This document shows, in pieces, positions 36,819 through 48,798 of a stretch of DNA of 64,000 bases. Position 1 is the first letter of the stretch. Every line of letters begins with the position of its first letter. Location: NCBI GenBank assembly GCA_004154925.1, contig QJNS01000019.1:186001-250000 (forward strand). The letters run 5' to 3'. The stretch comes from Monosporascus cannonballus. Taxonomy: Eukaryota; Ascomycota; Sordariomycetes; Xylariales. A program made the position numbers and the translations under genes. A model generated the notes under the pieces. The model had not been told where the DNA came from. It saw only the letters and a list, made by a program, of their open reading frames with translations, and made no database searches.

Positions 36819-38572
36819 TTAGAATAACGGACCAGCCAAGCGGATAGAGACCGTCTTGTGCTGCGTGTAGTTGGCGAGAGCCTCCTCGCCGAGTTCGCGG
36901 CCGATACCGCTCTCCTTGTAACCGCCGAACGGTAGCTGAGAAACACGTTAGCAATTTGCGATCGAAATCAGTAAGGCAGAGGTCAACCCAGCAAAGGCAA
37001 CATAGGGTTATCTGGGGTAGAGACGCTTTACACATACCTGATGGTGGAGCATGTTGTAGCAGTTGACCCAGACGGTGCCGGCCTTGAGAGTGTTGCTGAC
37101 GCGGATGGCCGTGTTGAGGTCGTTGGTGTGCAGGGCGGCGGCGAGGCCGTAGGTGCTGTCGTTGGCCAGCTGGATGACCTCCTCCTCGGTCTTGAACTTG
37201 GCGATGGCGCAGACGGGGCCGAAGATCTCCTCCTTCATAATCTTCATGTCCTGCGTGACGCCAGTGAAGATGGTCGGCTGGATGAAGTAACCCTTGTCGC
37301 CGTGACGGCCGCCGCCCACCTCGACCTTCGCGCCTTCCTTCTTACCCTCCTCGATGTAGCCCATGATCCGGTCGTACTGCAGCTGGCTGATCTGCGGGCC
37401 CTGGAAGGTCTTCTCATCGAAGGGGTCGCCGACGGGGTTGGCTGCCGCCCGCTTCCTGAAGGCCTCGATGAACTTGTCGTAGATATCTTCTTGCACGTAA
37501 ATACGCGAGCCGGCACAGCAGCATTGGCCGTGGTTATAGTAGATACCGAAGTTGACCCAGGAAATAGTCTGCTCGATATCGGCGTCCTTGAAAACGATGT
37601 TGGGGGACTTGCCGCCCAGCTCCAGCGTCACCTTCTTCAAGTTGGAAGAAGCCGCCGCCTTCATGATGCTGCGGCCGACAAGGGTGGAGCCAGTGAAGGC
37701 AACCTTGTCGATATCCATATGCGACGCAATAGCAGCGCCGGCAACCTTACCGAAGCCGGAGATGATGTTGACAACACCGGGAGGGAAACCGGCCTCCTTC
37801 AAAAACTGGGCAAACACGAGAGCCGAGAGCGGTGTTTGCTCAGCGGTCTTCAGCACTACAGTGTTACCCGTCGCAAGTGCCGGCGAGATCTTCCAGGCAA
37901 GCATCAACAACGGGAAGTTCCATGGTATGATCTGACCGCAGACGCCGATCTGTGCACTCTTCGTATTAGCGCTTTGCGTCTCCTATTCACAGTGTCCCTT
38001 TTTGAAGACGTACCGGCTCGTATCTCGTGTAGTTGAAGTGGTCCGGGACGGTCTCGACGGTGCTTCCCGTTATCTTGTCTGCCCATCCACCATAGTATCT
38101 AACGCAGCCAACGACCGAAGCGACATCGCCTCTCGCCATGTTAATCGACTTGCCGTTGTCAAGGGACTCGACAGCAGACAACAGTTCAGAGTTCTTCTCG
38201 ACGATGTCAGCGAGCCGGGTCAGGTAGACCCCCCGCTGCTGTGGCGTGGTCGTCTTCCATGGGCCATTGAAAGCTTTCCGCGCCGCTGCCACTGCAATGT
38301 CGACATCCTTCTCCGTGGCTTCATGAACGGAGCAGATCACCTCTTCTGTGGAGGGGTTGATGATCTCGAAAGTCTTCTTGTCGACACCCTCAACAAACTC
38401 GTTGTTGATGAACCTGGAAGCGACAAAGTTAGATGACGAGCATTGGACCGAAGTGATTCTCAGAGTTGACAGTTATTTAGTCAATGCTTGAGTGGGTGTT
38501 GTTCACTTACAGGCCAGTGGGTTGCTGGTACGGGCCAGTAAGTGGCGTCTTGAGCTCAACGGTCAGAGGCAT
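36819..38572 (-). CDS. aldA: NAD(P)-dependent aldehyde dehydrogenase (aldA type), 496 aa, four exons
   Basis: Exons are 38511-38572, 38014-38413, 37038-37949 and 36819-36935. Introns of 97, 64 and 102 nt have GTAAGT, GTACGT and GTATGT donors and CAG acceptors. All joins keep frame and give 496 codons plus stop, the usual length for ALDH1/2-class enzymes. It oxidises aldehydes such as acetaldehyde to acids, as in ethanol use and detoxification. Landmarks are [10 protein letters not shown] at the N-terminus, PWNFP with Asn165, the cofactor loop FTGSTLVGR (239-247), the general base Glu264 in LELGGKSP, the catalytic Cys298 in [16 protein letters not shown], and [16 protein letters not shown] at the C-terminal end. 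There is no signal or mitochondrial presequence, so it is probably cytosolic. A TATA box lies about 75 nt upstream. Fungal aldA is the closest match I recognise. Confidence 0.95.
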
Positions 38573-38646
38573 ATTTGCCGTTTTATGATTTCAGTAATGG
38601 TTAGTAAAATTGGTGGTGGTTAGAACAATTTCTCCGGTATCTCTTT

Positions 38647-38659
38647 GATATATATAAGG
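38647..38659 (-). promoter_or_regulatory. TATA box of the aldehyde dehydrogenase gene
   Basis: On the minus strand CCTTATATATATC lies about 75 nt before the ATG at 38570-38572, a typical place for a fungal core promoter element. Confidence 0.5.
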
Positions 38660-41652
38660 AATGGTGACCTTGGGGTAGGCAAGTGGTGAAGAGGCCGATA
38701 TGGTGCTTCCCGGCCAAAAGAATGAAAACATTATGACATCTTTATGGCCCGAAACTCAAAAGCCCCAAGCGGGGTAAACGGACGGGTTTGTGCCGCTAAA
38801 GCTATCTCGGAGGTTGCGGGGGTTCAGACGGGGTTATCTGGTGGACAGCCACATAGATCGGGTGCAGTAGCTCCCCCGAGGATAACCTTTCCTCCATTGT
38901 GTCGCCTCTCATATGCCTGTCGGAGCTCGGGCAAGACATTCGTACGCCTTCGGTCTGTGCAAGCTAGGTAGCTCTACTCCCGAGCATACAGTAGCCATTA
39001 TTCATTATTAGTGTTCCACTAATATGTTTCGTACGTTGTATAAAACTCCTTTGTCAAGTACCCGTGCGGCTCGCTAGAAGCAATACCATACTAAATAGCG
39101 GCGTAGATTGTCTTTGAGTACATTGAGCAATTGCACATATGTATCTTATCGGCAAGCACGAACACCTGGCTGGTCGGTTTTATTTACTCTCCATACTAAG
39201 TAACAACCCCTAAGCTCCTTTTAGCGCTGGGGCCGGAGTCACCTGCTAAAGGTAGTCTTTGTCTCGGTGTGAACTGCTGTCCTATTTGGCCGCCATCTGG
39301 AGTTTATGCTTTTTGGTTTGCCTCGTCGCCATATCATATAGCGAGGTCACCCCGGCAATTATAGTATCTAGAGAAAGATTCGATAGACAACCTTTCTCCA
39401 CCCATAACTAGATATGTCTATATAAACAACTCAAGCAAACCTTTATCCAGCCGATTTGGCTCTGGTGGAGTGCCACATTGAGGAAGTTGTGAAGCAGGAC
39501 ATGCGATCTCCTGCCACCCAGCATAAGAGGCCATTTCGTGTTTTCCCAATACATTTTGACATACGGAACATATAGCGACCAATGCCCATGATTGGTGTAT
39601 GGCGCCACCTAGTTCGGGCATCCCATGGACCGCGGCAAATCCTCCTTTCACCGGGTCCGAGTCCCCTGGACAATACTAGTGACTAATTGGGCCACTCGAG
39701 ATCTCCCCCTTCGTTCCGTTCGTCCTAAGCTCGGCTGGCGGGAGCTAATCACAATGTGACCAGGCGACATAGGTGGAAATGCGGTAGGACAGCAACTGAG
39801 CAGGACTATAGATACATACATCAGGCCTAGAATGAGATACGGGCCTCGCTGGGCTTGAATGATGGAAGTTAGTGGATGAGGTTTTTCAATTGATATTTCT
39901 TTCGAGCGTAATAAGCATAAGGAATAAGACCGAGAGAAAGATACGTACAAGGCCCACCCGTCGATATACCCCGCAACCCCCCCTTTCATTGCCCCCATGT
40001 ACGGAGACGCCCGGGCGCACCTAGCCCCAAACATGATGGCGAAACCTTAGGTGCCTCATGTTATAGCTGAGCTGACAACGATGGCGTCCATGTGTCTCGT
40101 TCCTGTATGATTCGACTTGAAGAAACATTTTACCCGGAAACCGAAGAGTTCAAGAGTTAGTCTCGAACCTCTTTGAAACTTCTTAGGATTTCTACCGCCT
40201 CCTTGTGCTTTTTGTGAATTGAACAGACGTCATCTTTTCGGGTCAAAGCAGAGCGAGCGGGTGCCCGCATGTTCAACATCCACACCATAACAAGTCGCGG
40301 ACCCCAACTCATTACATCTGTATGCAGCAGGGTGAACACGATAAACACTTATGGCATCCGACAACCAACGGACCAGCCGGTCAACCTGCACAGCGAAGGG
40401 TGCTTCAACACCCGGGGACTTTACGGCTAACAGAGGCAATAAAGGGTACGGCATAGGTAAGGCGCTCAGGTATGGCGCAGTTGAAAAATCCAGCTCGTCT
40501 CCGTCTTAAGCACTCGCGCCATCTTAAAGGAGCCGAAATACCCACTGTCCCGGTACCTATACAGATCTATTTGACGGACGGCGAAATGAAAGCGCCTCCA
40601 ACAATTCTCAGGGACAAGTAACTGCCGCAGTGTTTAAACGAAACCCGGAAAGTTTAAAGTACTCTTCCTAGTGGTATTCGGTCATTAGGTTAAGCCCAGG
40701 CCATAAAAAAAGAATATTGAAGGTACCGCCATTTCGCTGTCCGTCAGATGTAGGTTGGATGTTTTACCGGCAGGTTCATGTTGCAGTCCCTGGAGGCCGT
40801 GTAACGTTAGGTGCTATATATACTTCACATAGATCTGTGATCTCATGTAACGCAAATGTCGATGCTTGTTCGATAGTTGGGGAATACTCCGCCGCAATGG
40901 CAACCAATCTTACTCAGTTCTTCTAATTCTACTGTGCCATTACATAAAGCGGGTTATGCATAGACTAGGATGTAACATATTTCCCTTGTCACTTTATGAC
41001 AGATCAGGTAAAATTGTTCTTATGGAATTAGCAGGACGTGGAAGAGTATTGCACCTATGTACTTTGAAGAAAGTATTACGTCCTAGGCACCTGCATTGTA
41101 CTTCGTGGCATTTTTAACAGGTACAGAATTTGGTCCGCACCTCGTTATAGACTTTACTTATCCAAAGCCGGCTTGAGTTTAAGGGAGAGTCTTCGTAAGC
41201 ATTATGGGAAGTGCCGCTCTATCCCATGATATGTGATTTTTGATTTGCAACGTCGATTCAATTTCGGTGGGGTCTCCTGTGGTTCTGTGTATCGCGGCGA
41301 TAAGATAATCTTGGGGCTGGAAATAAGGGCATCCTTATCGATCTGACCCTAAAATTTCCTGCGACGTCAACAACCCTCAGCTAAGATAGCGACGACAGCG
41401 TAATCAGCGTCTGATGGTTTCCGTATCAATGCCATCCTCGTCGCATGGTTGATATTTGTTCATTAATGGCTGATGTGGCGGATGCCATCGCTGCGGCGTC
41501 GGCCCAAGCAGCGATATCATCGGCTGATGCCGCTGGAGCCGAGAAGCCTCCGACGAGTATGTTATACGTGTATCTCCTGGCTCGTTCACCATAAAAGAGT
41601 CTGGGGAATGGACTATATCGCTCCTGCGAGGACTGTGGCATTCAAGATGGCC
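38660..41652. other. 3-kb intergenic region without supported gene
   Basis: Only short frames on both strands; none has a motif I recognise. Composition is balanced to slightly AT-rich. It separates the divergent aldehyde dehydrogenase and telobox-protein genes and contains both promoters. Confidence 0.4.
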
Positions 41653-41660
41653 TATAAGTA
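41653..41660 (+). promoter_or_regulatory. TATA-like element of the telobox gene
   Basis: TATAAGTA lies about 70 nt upstream of the ATG at 41726. Position and sequence fit a weak TATA box; no other support. Confidence 0.3.
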
Positions 41661-41725
41661 CAGCAAGTACTGATCTTAGCCGGATAGGTCCCTCGATAAA
41701 GCACGAACCACCAGCAGAAGATGCT

Positions 41726-44699
41726 ATGATATTATACCCCCAACCGCCGCAAGAACCGCGCGAACCACTACAGGAACCATTCCATTCGGCCCTTAAAAGA
41801 TCGCGGTCGCAGTCAACACATGATGATGGTATTGGCGAGGACTATTCTCGAGACGAGAAGCGCTTAAAGACCGAGCCTGTCGAAAATGATATCGTCGACA
41901 TCGCAAGCCTCGTTCAACAAGCTGAGGCATCGGTTATGCAGGAGCTCATGCCAGAACCCGACCCCAACGACATATCTCAAGATATCCTTAATGCTATCAA
42001 TGGATCCCAGGTTAAACCGGACCACGACGATGTCTCCGAGGATATTCTCAAATCCACCGACGAATCCCACGCTCAAGACGATGACAACGACCTATCCCAG
42101 GATATTCTGAATGCGATCAATGAGGCTCAGGCTGAATCCAGCCACCAACAGTCAGACACACGGACCGATGAGAAGACCCCACCGGATACTATATGGAGTA
42201 ATCCAGCCTACTACACACGCCGGAAGCATATCATACCGGCTCTTGGTAACCTTGTAAGCCGTATATATCTTTTATCATATAATAGCTGGGAGCTAATAGA
42301 TTTCTAGGCTGTTGATATCTTGATAGCTTGGTCTGAGCAGTCCCTGGAGGATACGATGGCGGTGCTCGGCGTTGGAAACGATCCGGACTCTGAGGTCGCA
42401 AGGGAGTATGCGGTTCTCAAGTCTACTTTTGACGCTCAGCGACGCTTGCTTTCTGATGATCACCCACTTTTAGATGCCCAAAAGTTCAATCTCGCGATGG
42501 AGGGCAGGGAAGTCATCAGGATAGTGAACCTTGCCACATTGTGCGCAAGCGTGTTCAGCACCAACGAAATCTGCTGGGAGGAACTTAATGAGCAGTTCCT
42601 TAAGGTTTTTGTTGCGGAAGATCAAGCCATGCCGCAAGATGCAGCTGAATTATTTCTCAGTTTAAAAACCCAGATATACCTGGCAACGCTGGAAAGTGAA
42701 CAACGGAAGCCGAGAGATGAGGTCCTAGAGAGTTTATTCGCAACGGAGCTCCGAGAGAAGTTGCAGGCGCACCATCCCAACACCCCTCTGAATGAGACCG
42801 AGACTCGGTTCATCGCGAACGCTGTTGCTCGCAAGGCCATGCTGCTTAACGAATCAAATGACCCTAACAACATACGTACGTGCATGACAAGGAATTAGCT
42901 CTATGGGTATCTAACTTCACACAGAGGCTCTTAGCAAGCAATTTAGCTATGAGGCTTTTCTTGATAGTCTGAACGCGTTTATTAACGATAATATTGAAAC
43001 CATCAAGAAATCGGGCACAGCAGCCATCAAGATGGAAATTCCGACTGAAAGCAACGAGCAAGGCGAGGGGACGAATGGCAACGGACTTGATGGGGTTTTT
43101 GATTTGGACGCTGTTATCGCCGAGGCGTCGAGGGCTGCCCAGAGTGCGGTAGAATCAGCCAGCGGCGATGGCTCCTTCAACCATGACGACCTGTCTAGAT
43201 TCCTTGCCGAAAATATTTCTAGGGCTGCTGAGCAAACTAAGGAAACATCTTCGGGACTGGAGTTGCCATCAGCCATTGCTTCTGCGGCAGAGAGTGCGTC
43301 TAGGGCGACCATGCTTGCGCTCCAGAGCATTCAACAGAATAAATATCATCCCACCGCGCCGCCCCAATCTATCAGTAAGCTAATCCTAAACGCAAACGCG
43401 AAACGCAGTTTCTGACTAAATTCAGCTCAAACTCATGCTACGTCGTCACATGCGAACTATCATTCTCCGCACGCACAGCCGCAGGCGCGATATTACCAGT
43501 ATCATCAACAGCCAAGCAACAATACACAGCATCCATACTCAACACAAACTGACATACTTCCACCCAACCAGAGTGACACGACGCCGGCCCTTTACGAAAA
43601 AGCACGACAAGCTGCGGCTGCGCGATCCTCAACGCATGCACGCAGAGAAGGCACTCATTCTACGAGGAGACCCTGGAGTCCTGAGGAGGAGAAGGCGCTG
43701 ATGATGGGTCTTGATATGGTCAAGGGCCCTCATTGGTCCCAAATCCTGGGCCTTTTCGGCCCCAACGGGTCCATGAGCAACATTCTCGCCGATCGGACAC
43801 AGGTCCAACTGAAAGACAAAGCAAGGAATCTGAAGCTGTTCTTCCTCAAGACGAACTCGGAGATGCCCTACTACCTTCACTGTGTTACGGGCGAACTGAA
43901 AACCCGTGCCCCCACACAGGCCGCACGGAAGGAGGCAGAGGAGAAGGCGAAGTCGGAAGAACAACAGGCACACATGAACGGCGTGTTAGCCTTGGCAGGT
44001 GGGCTCCAGAATCACGCGCCGAAGGCCACCCCGCCAGCGGCGGTGACGGCTGCGAGTTGTCCTGCTACCCCGGGGCAGCCAGTGCCTCATCCGGCTCCGC
44101 AGCCGGGACCTCAGAGGGTATCTCACCCCCCTGCGCAGACGCCCGCTCACGCGCCCGCGCCCGCGCCACGCCCCCCTATGCCTGCAGCCCAACCGGTTTA
44201 CCTTCCTCTTCCAGCTAAGCCGCAGGCATCGCCACAACAACCACAACAGCCTCAACAACAACCTTCACAGCAGCCTTCGCAGCAGCCCTTACAGCAGCAA
44301 AACCCGTTACAGCAGGGTCAACAACATCAACCCCAACAACATCAACCACATCAGCAGCAGCAACAGCAGATACAAAAGCCCCAACCCAGTATCAAACCAT
44401 CGCTAGCTTTGCAACCACAGCCACACCCACAATACTCGGAACAGCAACAGCAGCCATCGCGAAGCCAATCTCAATCTGAGCCGCAACAGCCGCAACAGCC
44501 ACAGCCACAGCCCGCGCGAAATGTAGAGGCTGCTGAAGCGCAAAATACATCGATAGAAACCGCTATGGAGCAAGCATTGGGCGCCAGTTTGAAACGGGAG
44601 GAAAGCAATCTTAGTCGAGAAGAAGACGCACTGTTAGACCTAAAAGCTGCCATAGAACGGGAGACGGCGAACGTACTGACTCCGGCGAGTGGGACATGA
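41726..44699 (+). CDS. tbf1: Tbf1/Taz1-type telomere-repeat-binding protein (TRFH-like region plus telobox Myb), 939 aa
   Basis: Four exons: 41726-42253, 42308-42875, 42925-43374 and 43426-44699. The introns are 54, 49 and 51 nt with GTAAGC, GTACGT and GTAAGC donors and a TGACTAA branch point in the last. Joins are in frame and total 939 codons plus stop. Residues 1-176 are acidic with three repeats of a (D)(I/L)[13 protein letters not shown] motif. Residues about 177-400 are helical and resemble the TRFH dimerisation domain ([17 protein letters not shown]). Residues about 596-665 form a Myb/SANT domain ([16 protein letters not shown]...GPHWSQIL) ending in the telobox-type [18 protein letters not shown] Pro/Gln-rich region (about 710-880) follows, with an acidic helical C-terminus. 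Such nuclear proteins bind TTAGGG repeats at telomeres or as promoter sites. The TRFH call is pattern-based; the Myb/telobox call is firm. Confidence 0.85.
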
Positions 44700-45742
44700 A
44701 ATTAAATGAAGGCAAAGCCGACAAGGTGAACCCGAAGGCTGAGCCGTTTCGGCATCAGGGGATTGGGGAGAGGAGGGGTGATGACGACAATATGTCACCA
44801 TGCGTCACGGTCACAATGTTTATTTTATCATGTTTGATACCCAAAGAGCATTGGTTAAGGACAACACAGGCTACTTAGCGGTTTGTATGGCGCCAATATA
44901 CCGATCCTGTCCGGTAGGGCTGCAATAGATGCAGGAAACAGGGACCGTTGTCCTGATACGATACATAACGTCGGCTTCAGGTCACTGGGTTTCGAAGGCC
45001 ACACCAAAGGCCCCAATATTCAGCCGTGATACAGCTACTTCGCTTGTTCGCCCTGCTGGGTTTTGACCGGTAGATATACTCCGGCAGATGGGTAGAGACT
45101 GACATAATCTGTAGATATCCGTGCGCTCGTTCTCGAGGTCTGATACCGGCTATAGGGGACGCTCAGGTCACGTATCCCTTCAGATACAACGCGTCATCCG
45201 TGGAGCCGTATAACATAAGCTTGAAAGCGATTTCGCGAGAGCTCTTCCCGAACTGACGGAGTCTATCAAACCGTGATTGCCTGATGGCAGTAGTTTGCGC
45301 CTAAACCCTACTTTGAATCATCAAACTCAGGGAAGTTACCAAACCGCCAGATATAATCAGCCTTTTCATGGTCATCGTCGCTTGCACGGCAGATTGTGGC
45401 TCTCGGCTAATCTTGTTGACTGTAGCAAATGCCAAGATATAAGTAATGCCCTCCCTAGCAATTCAACATCGCTTGAAACCTAAATCGCTGTTATCAATGA
45501 ACTTACTCATGGATACCGCCGATCTATCGTACAATATGGCAGCTGTAGATATGCCTCGTAATACCTTGCCATGCGCCTAGCTGTGGTAATATTTCGCCCG
45601 TGTTAAGTCTTCATCTCACAGGGGCTATTCCGATAATGGGTGGTACCCGAATGTGCTCCGGGTGTTTGACAGGAACAAGCTGAAGTCACACACCTCAGCA
45701 AAATCCCCTGAACACGTCATGTTTGGCAGGCCCTAGTTGCTC
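44700..45742. other. Intergenic, no supported gene
   Basis: Contains the telobox gene's 3' flank and the promoter of the Cys/His-repeat gene. Short frames lack motifs. Confidence 0.45.
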
Positions 45743-45749
45743 TATAAAA
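45743..45749 (+). promoter_or_regulatory. TATA box of the Cys/His-repeat gene
   Basis: TATAAAA lies about 107 nt upstream of the ATG at 45856 and is followed by a pyrimidine-rich leader (CTCGGTCCTCCTCCCT), a layout common in filamentous fungi. Confidence 0.5.
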
Positions 45750-45855
45750 CACACCAGCCCCCTGTTTGGGTTGTGACTAATCTCGGTCCTCCTCCCTAGA
45801 GTCAAAACCACGCTTTCAGTCTATTCTCAGTCATTTATTTCCCTTGTTTTCTATC

Positions 45856-47703
45856 ATGGCCAACGATCCTGACAATCCACAGTATATGAGCACCATCGAG
45901 TGCTTAGCCATGTGGTTATTCACTGACCCGAAGAAACCTAAGCCCGCGTGTAAAAAACGAGGCTGCAAGAGAAAGCAATGGAAAAGGCCGAGTAGACGTG
46001 CACCTGGGCAAGACTCACTTTACTGCGACAAGCACACGTGCGCTTACGAGGATAAGAGCTCGGGGGGCGCGCGGTGCACGAACTCCGTAGTGAGCGGAGG
46101 GTATTGCGCAGGTCGTAAGTATACATGCCACTCGCTAATGTCATATTTCTAGAGCGAGAACTAATAGGGGGCTCCTGCTGACCACAACCTGGCAGATACT
46201 TATTGCTCCGTTCCGAACTGCAACCAGCGTAGAACAGACCCCGATGTCCCCTTTTGCCGCGACTTTCGTAAGTTTATCCCGCTAATCACCAAGGTTAGCG
46301 ACGTCACCGCCGATGCTGACCTCCTCTCAGATCAGTGCATAGAGGCCGGCTGCAAGGACGTGCGGCGGTACAGCCAGGCCACCAACTCGTACGGCCCCTA
46401 CTGCGTCGACCACGCCTGCCAGGAGGACTCGTGTAGGGCGACCAAGCGGAAGAACAGCGACGGGTGCGGCACGCATACCTGCAAGGGGCAGGGGTGCCAC
46501 ATAGCCGTCAAGGGGAACAGCAGCGACCCGAACGACGCGGACAACTTCTGCGCCGTCCACCGGCGGTGCAAGAGCTGCGGCTGCGGCGACCGGGTGCACG
46601 ACGACCCCGTCAACCGCTCGGGTGTCCGTTGCTTCCGGCACTACTGCGCCAGCGGGGCCACGAACTGTGGCGAGGAGCGGCTGGCCGACGCCGGGGCCAC
46701 GGTGTGCGCGCTGCACAAATGCAAGATGCCCGGCTGCCTCAAGTCCAAGAACCACATCGGCGGCGGCGGCGGCGGCGGAACCTATTGCAAGGATCACGAG
46801 TGCGCCATCGACGGGTGTGACGAGAAGAGGCACGGCCTGCGCAAGCACTGCGCCGCCCACGTGTGCAGGGCCGTCTTCGTGGACTACGTCGCCTGTGACC
46901 GGCCCGGCGACATCGACAACAGCGGCCGCTGCCCCAAGCACGTCGAATGTCCCGAGAGCGGCTGTCACAAGTATCGCATGATCGTCAACGGCAATCTCCT
47001 GGCCAAGTGCGAGGACCGTAAGTATTCATTAAATGCACCCATCCCAGCCACCCCGCCTGTCCGGGAATCTCCGAAGTGCCCTACTCTTTTCAAGTCGTTC
47101 TTCCGTAGCATTACCTGGCATCGGATCTATCGCGCACCATTGACACTGATTAACACACGGCTAGACTTGAAAGACCAGTGCCACCAGCCGGGATGCGGCA
47201 ACGTTGCCCTCGCCGGCTCCGACGCCTGCCGCGAGCACGTCTGCGGGCTGTACGGCTGCAGGTACCCCAAGCAGATGCCGGGCGACTACTGCACGTCGCA
47301 CAAGTGCACCGAGCCGCTGTGCCCGAACCCGCGCGACGCGGGCCTAGGGGACCTAGGCGCCTCGCTGCCGGCGCCGCTGCTCCTCGGCCTCATGAACCAG
47401 CTCTCCGCCGGCGGCCTCAACGCGTCCCTCGCCGTCGCCAACGCGACCGCGAGCACGCTGTGCTCCCGCCACCGGTGCCGCGCCAGGGACTGCGGCCAGA
47501 AGCCCGCCAGCGACGCCGCGCTGTACTGCCCTCGCCACGAGTGCCTCGAGGACGATTGCAGGAACGAAGTCGCCAAGGACAGCAGGTTCTGCCAGGAGCA
47601 CGACGACGGGGCATTTGGAGGGGCGGGCTACTGGGACGGCGGCGGTGGTCGGAGTATGTATAGCGGGAGGTGGCCTATCAATCGGAAGATGGTGAGGTGG
47701 TGA
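45856..47703 (+). CDS. Cys/His-repeat (putative multi-zinc-finger) protein, 518 aa, four exons, function unknown
   Basis: Exons are 45856-46114, 46196-46267, 46331-47017 and 47165-47703. Introns of 81, 63 and 147 nt all have GTAAGT donors. The ATG at 45856 has good context (ATCATGGCC). The protein is a string of about 17 units of the form C-x2/3-H-x-C-x3/4-C-x(n)-C (YCDKHTC, YCVDHAC, VCALHKC, YCKDHEC, HCAAHVC, YCTSHKC, YCPRHEC and others), covering residues about 57 to 490. Spacing suggests small zinc-binding modules, loosely like WRKY19-type zinc-finger repeats; I do not recognise a named family. All three introns cut a repeat His codon in phase 1 (His87, His111, His340). There is no signal peptide, despite a hydrophobic patch near residues 14-23. 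It ends with a Gly/Tyr-rich basic tail. It could bind nucleic acid or proteins; this is inference. Confidence 0.82.
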
Positions 47704-48798
47704 GGGAGCGGGTGAGTGGTTTTGGTGGGTTGCTGGATCCGGCGCTGCGTAACGGCGCAACTGGAGATTATTTGGCGGTGTTACTGTATACCACGGGAAG
47801 GACTGTCAGTTATGTAGGACTTGGTTATGGCTCGGTCGTTCAATGTGGGCGTATATCATGAATTGTTTTTATTCGAATTCGTGCAGTCCTATACGGAGAT
47901 TAGCTCTATGCATATACACCCACAATCCAATAAGTCCCGAATCGCCCGCAGAACTACACTACCCTATCTGGTGTCTTCATATATCGTCTTATCATTTCCT
48001 GAGACCACTAGTTCCGTAATGCTTAACAGGATTCAACTCATGGGGCAGCATTTAAGGAGGGAAAAGAAGAAGAAAATGGAAAAGCAGGGAGGGGGGAGAT
48101 TATTGATACGTTAATTCGGTTACCGTTAGCTCTTACGAACGCCCCTCTTCGAACCTACGGCCATGGACGAAGAGTAAGGGGGTTACATTAGGAGACTTGC
48201 TCGGTTGATGGAAAGATGGAGTTGGTAAGGTCCGAATCTGGCTCTACAGTCTAGGGACGTAGGCCCTGCTGCTGGCCTGAGAATGTAGGCAGACTATTTG
48301 TGGCAGATACAGGAGCTTCGTTGCGAATTATCTCGGTTTTTATGGTATTGACGTGAATCCCATTGCGAACTCGTCAATGCCGTTCCAAGCTTATCGCAAA
48401 CGCATTGTTATGCCAACGTCAGTAAGTCATCATCTCTGCATCGATGCCTGCAAAGCAAAGTGGTGCAGCAATCCAAGATGTCATCTTGTCGATAGGCATT
48501 GCCGCGTACCGTTATCCAGTAAGAGTCAACCCCAGGTGTTCCCGTGCCGTATCGTCAGAGATCGTGTTCGGTGTTGTCAGTGATCATGGGGCGTATGCCT
48601 TGTTTCCGTCTTCGACGAACTCTACGAACGCGTTCCGCGACTGGGTCCTGTCTTTTATCGTTTGGCTGGTGGCTCCTTGACCATTTCCTTCCCGTGGTGG
48701 GGTGAAAAGTGCCGTCTATATTTACCGTGAATTCTATGGTATGTTTTCGTCGTCTTCGATGGATTTGCGGACATTCTCATCCCCTTTGGTCGTACGCG
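47704..48798. other. Intergenic with a possible retropepsin-like remnant
   Basis: No intact gene. At about 48293-48330 the plus strand reads LFVADTGASLRII, which has the DTGA motif of retroviral-type aspartic proteases, followed soon by a stop. It may be a scrap of a retroelement or chance. The frames at 48353-48920 have no other motif. Confidence 0.35.

Noticed and set aside
37041..38036. 331-codon plus-strand open frame
   Set aside because: Antisense of the aldehyde dehydrogenase exons; codon-bias shadow with no domain.
46327..46968. 213-codon minus-strand frame rich in Ala/Val/Gly
   Set aside because: Antisense shadow of the GC-rich Cys/His-repeat exon; composition-driven, no motif.
20785..47703. 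Secondary-metabolite gene cluster
   Set aside because: An SDR and an aldehyde dehydrogenase are present, but there is no polyketide synthase, NRPS, terpene synthase, P450, transporter or pathway regulator between them, and spacing is large.
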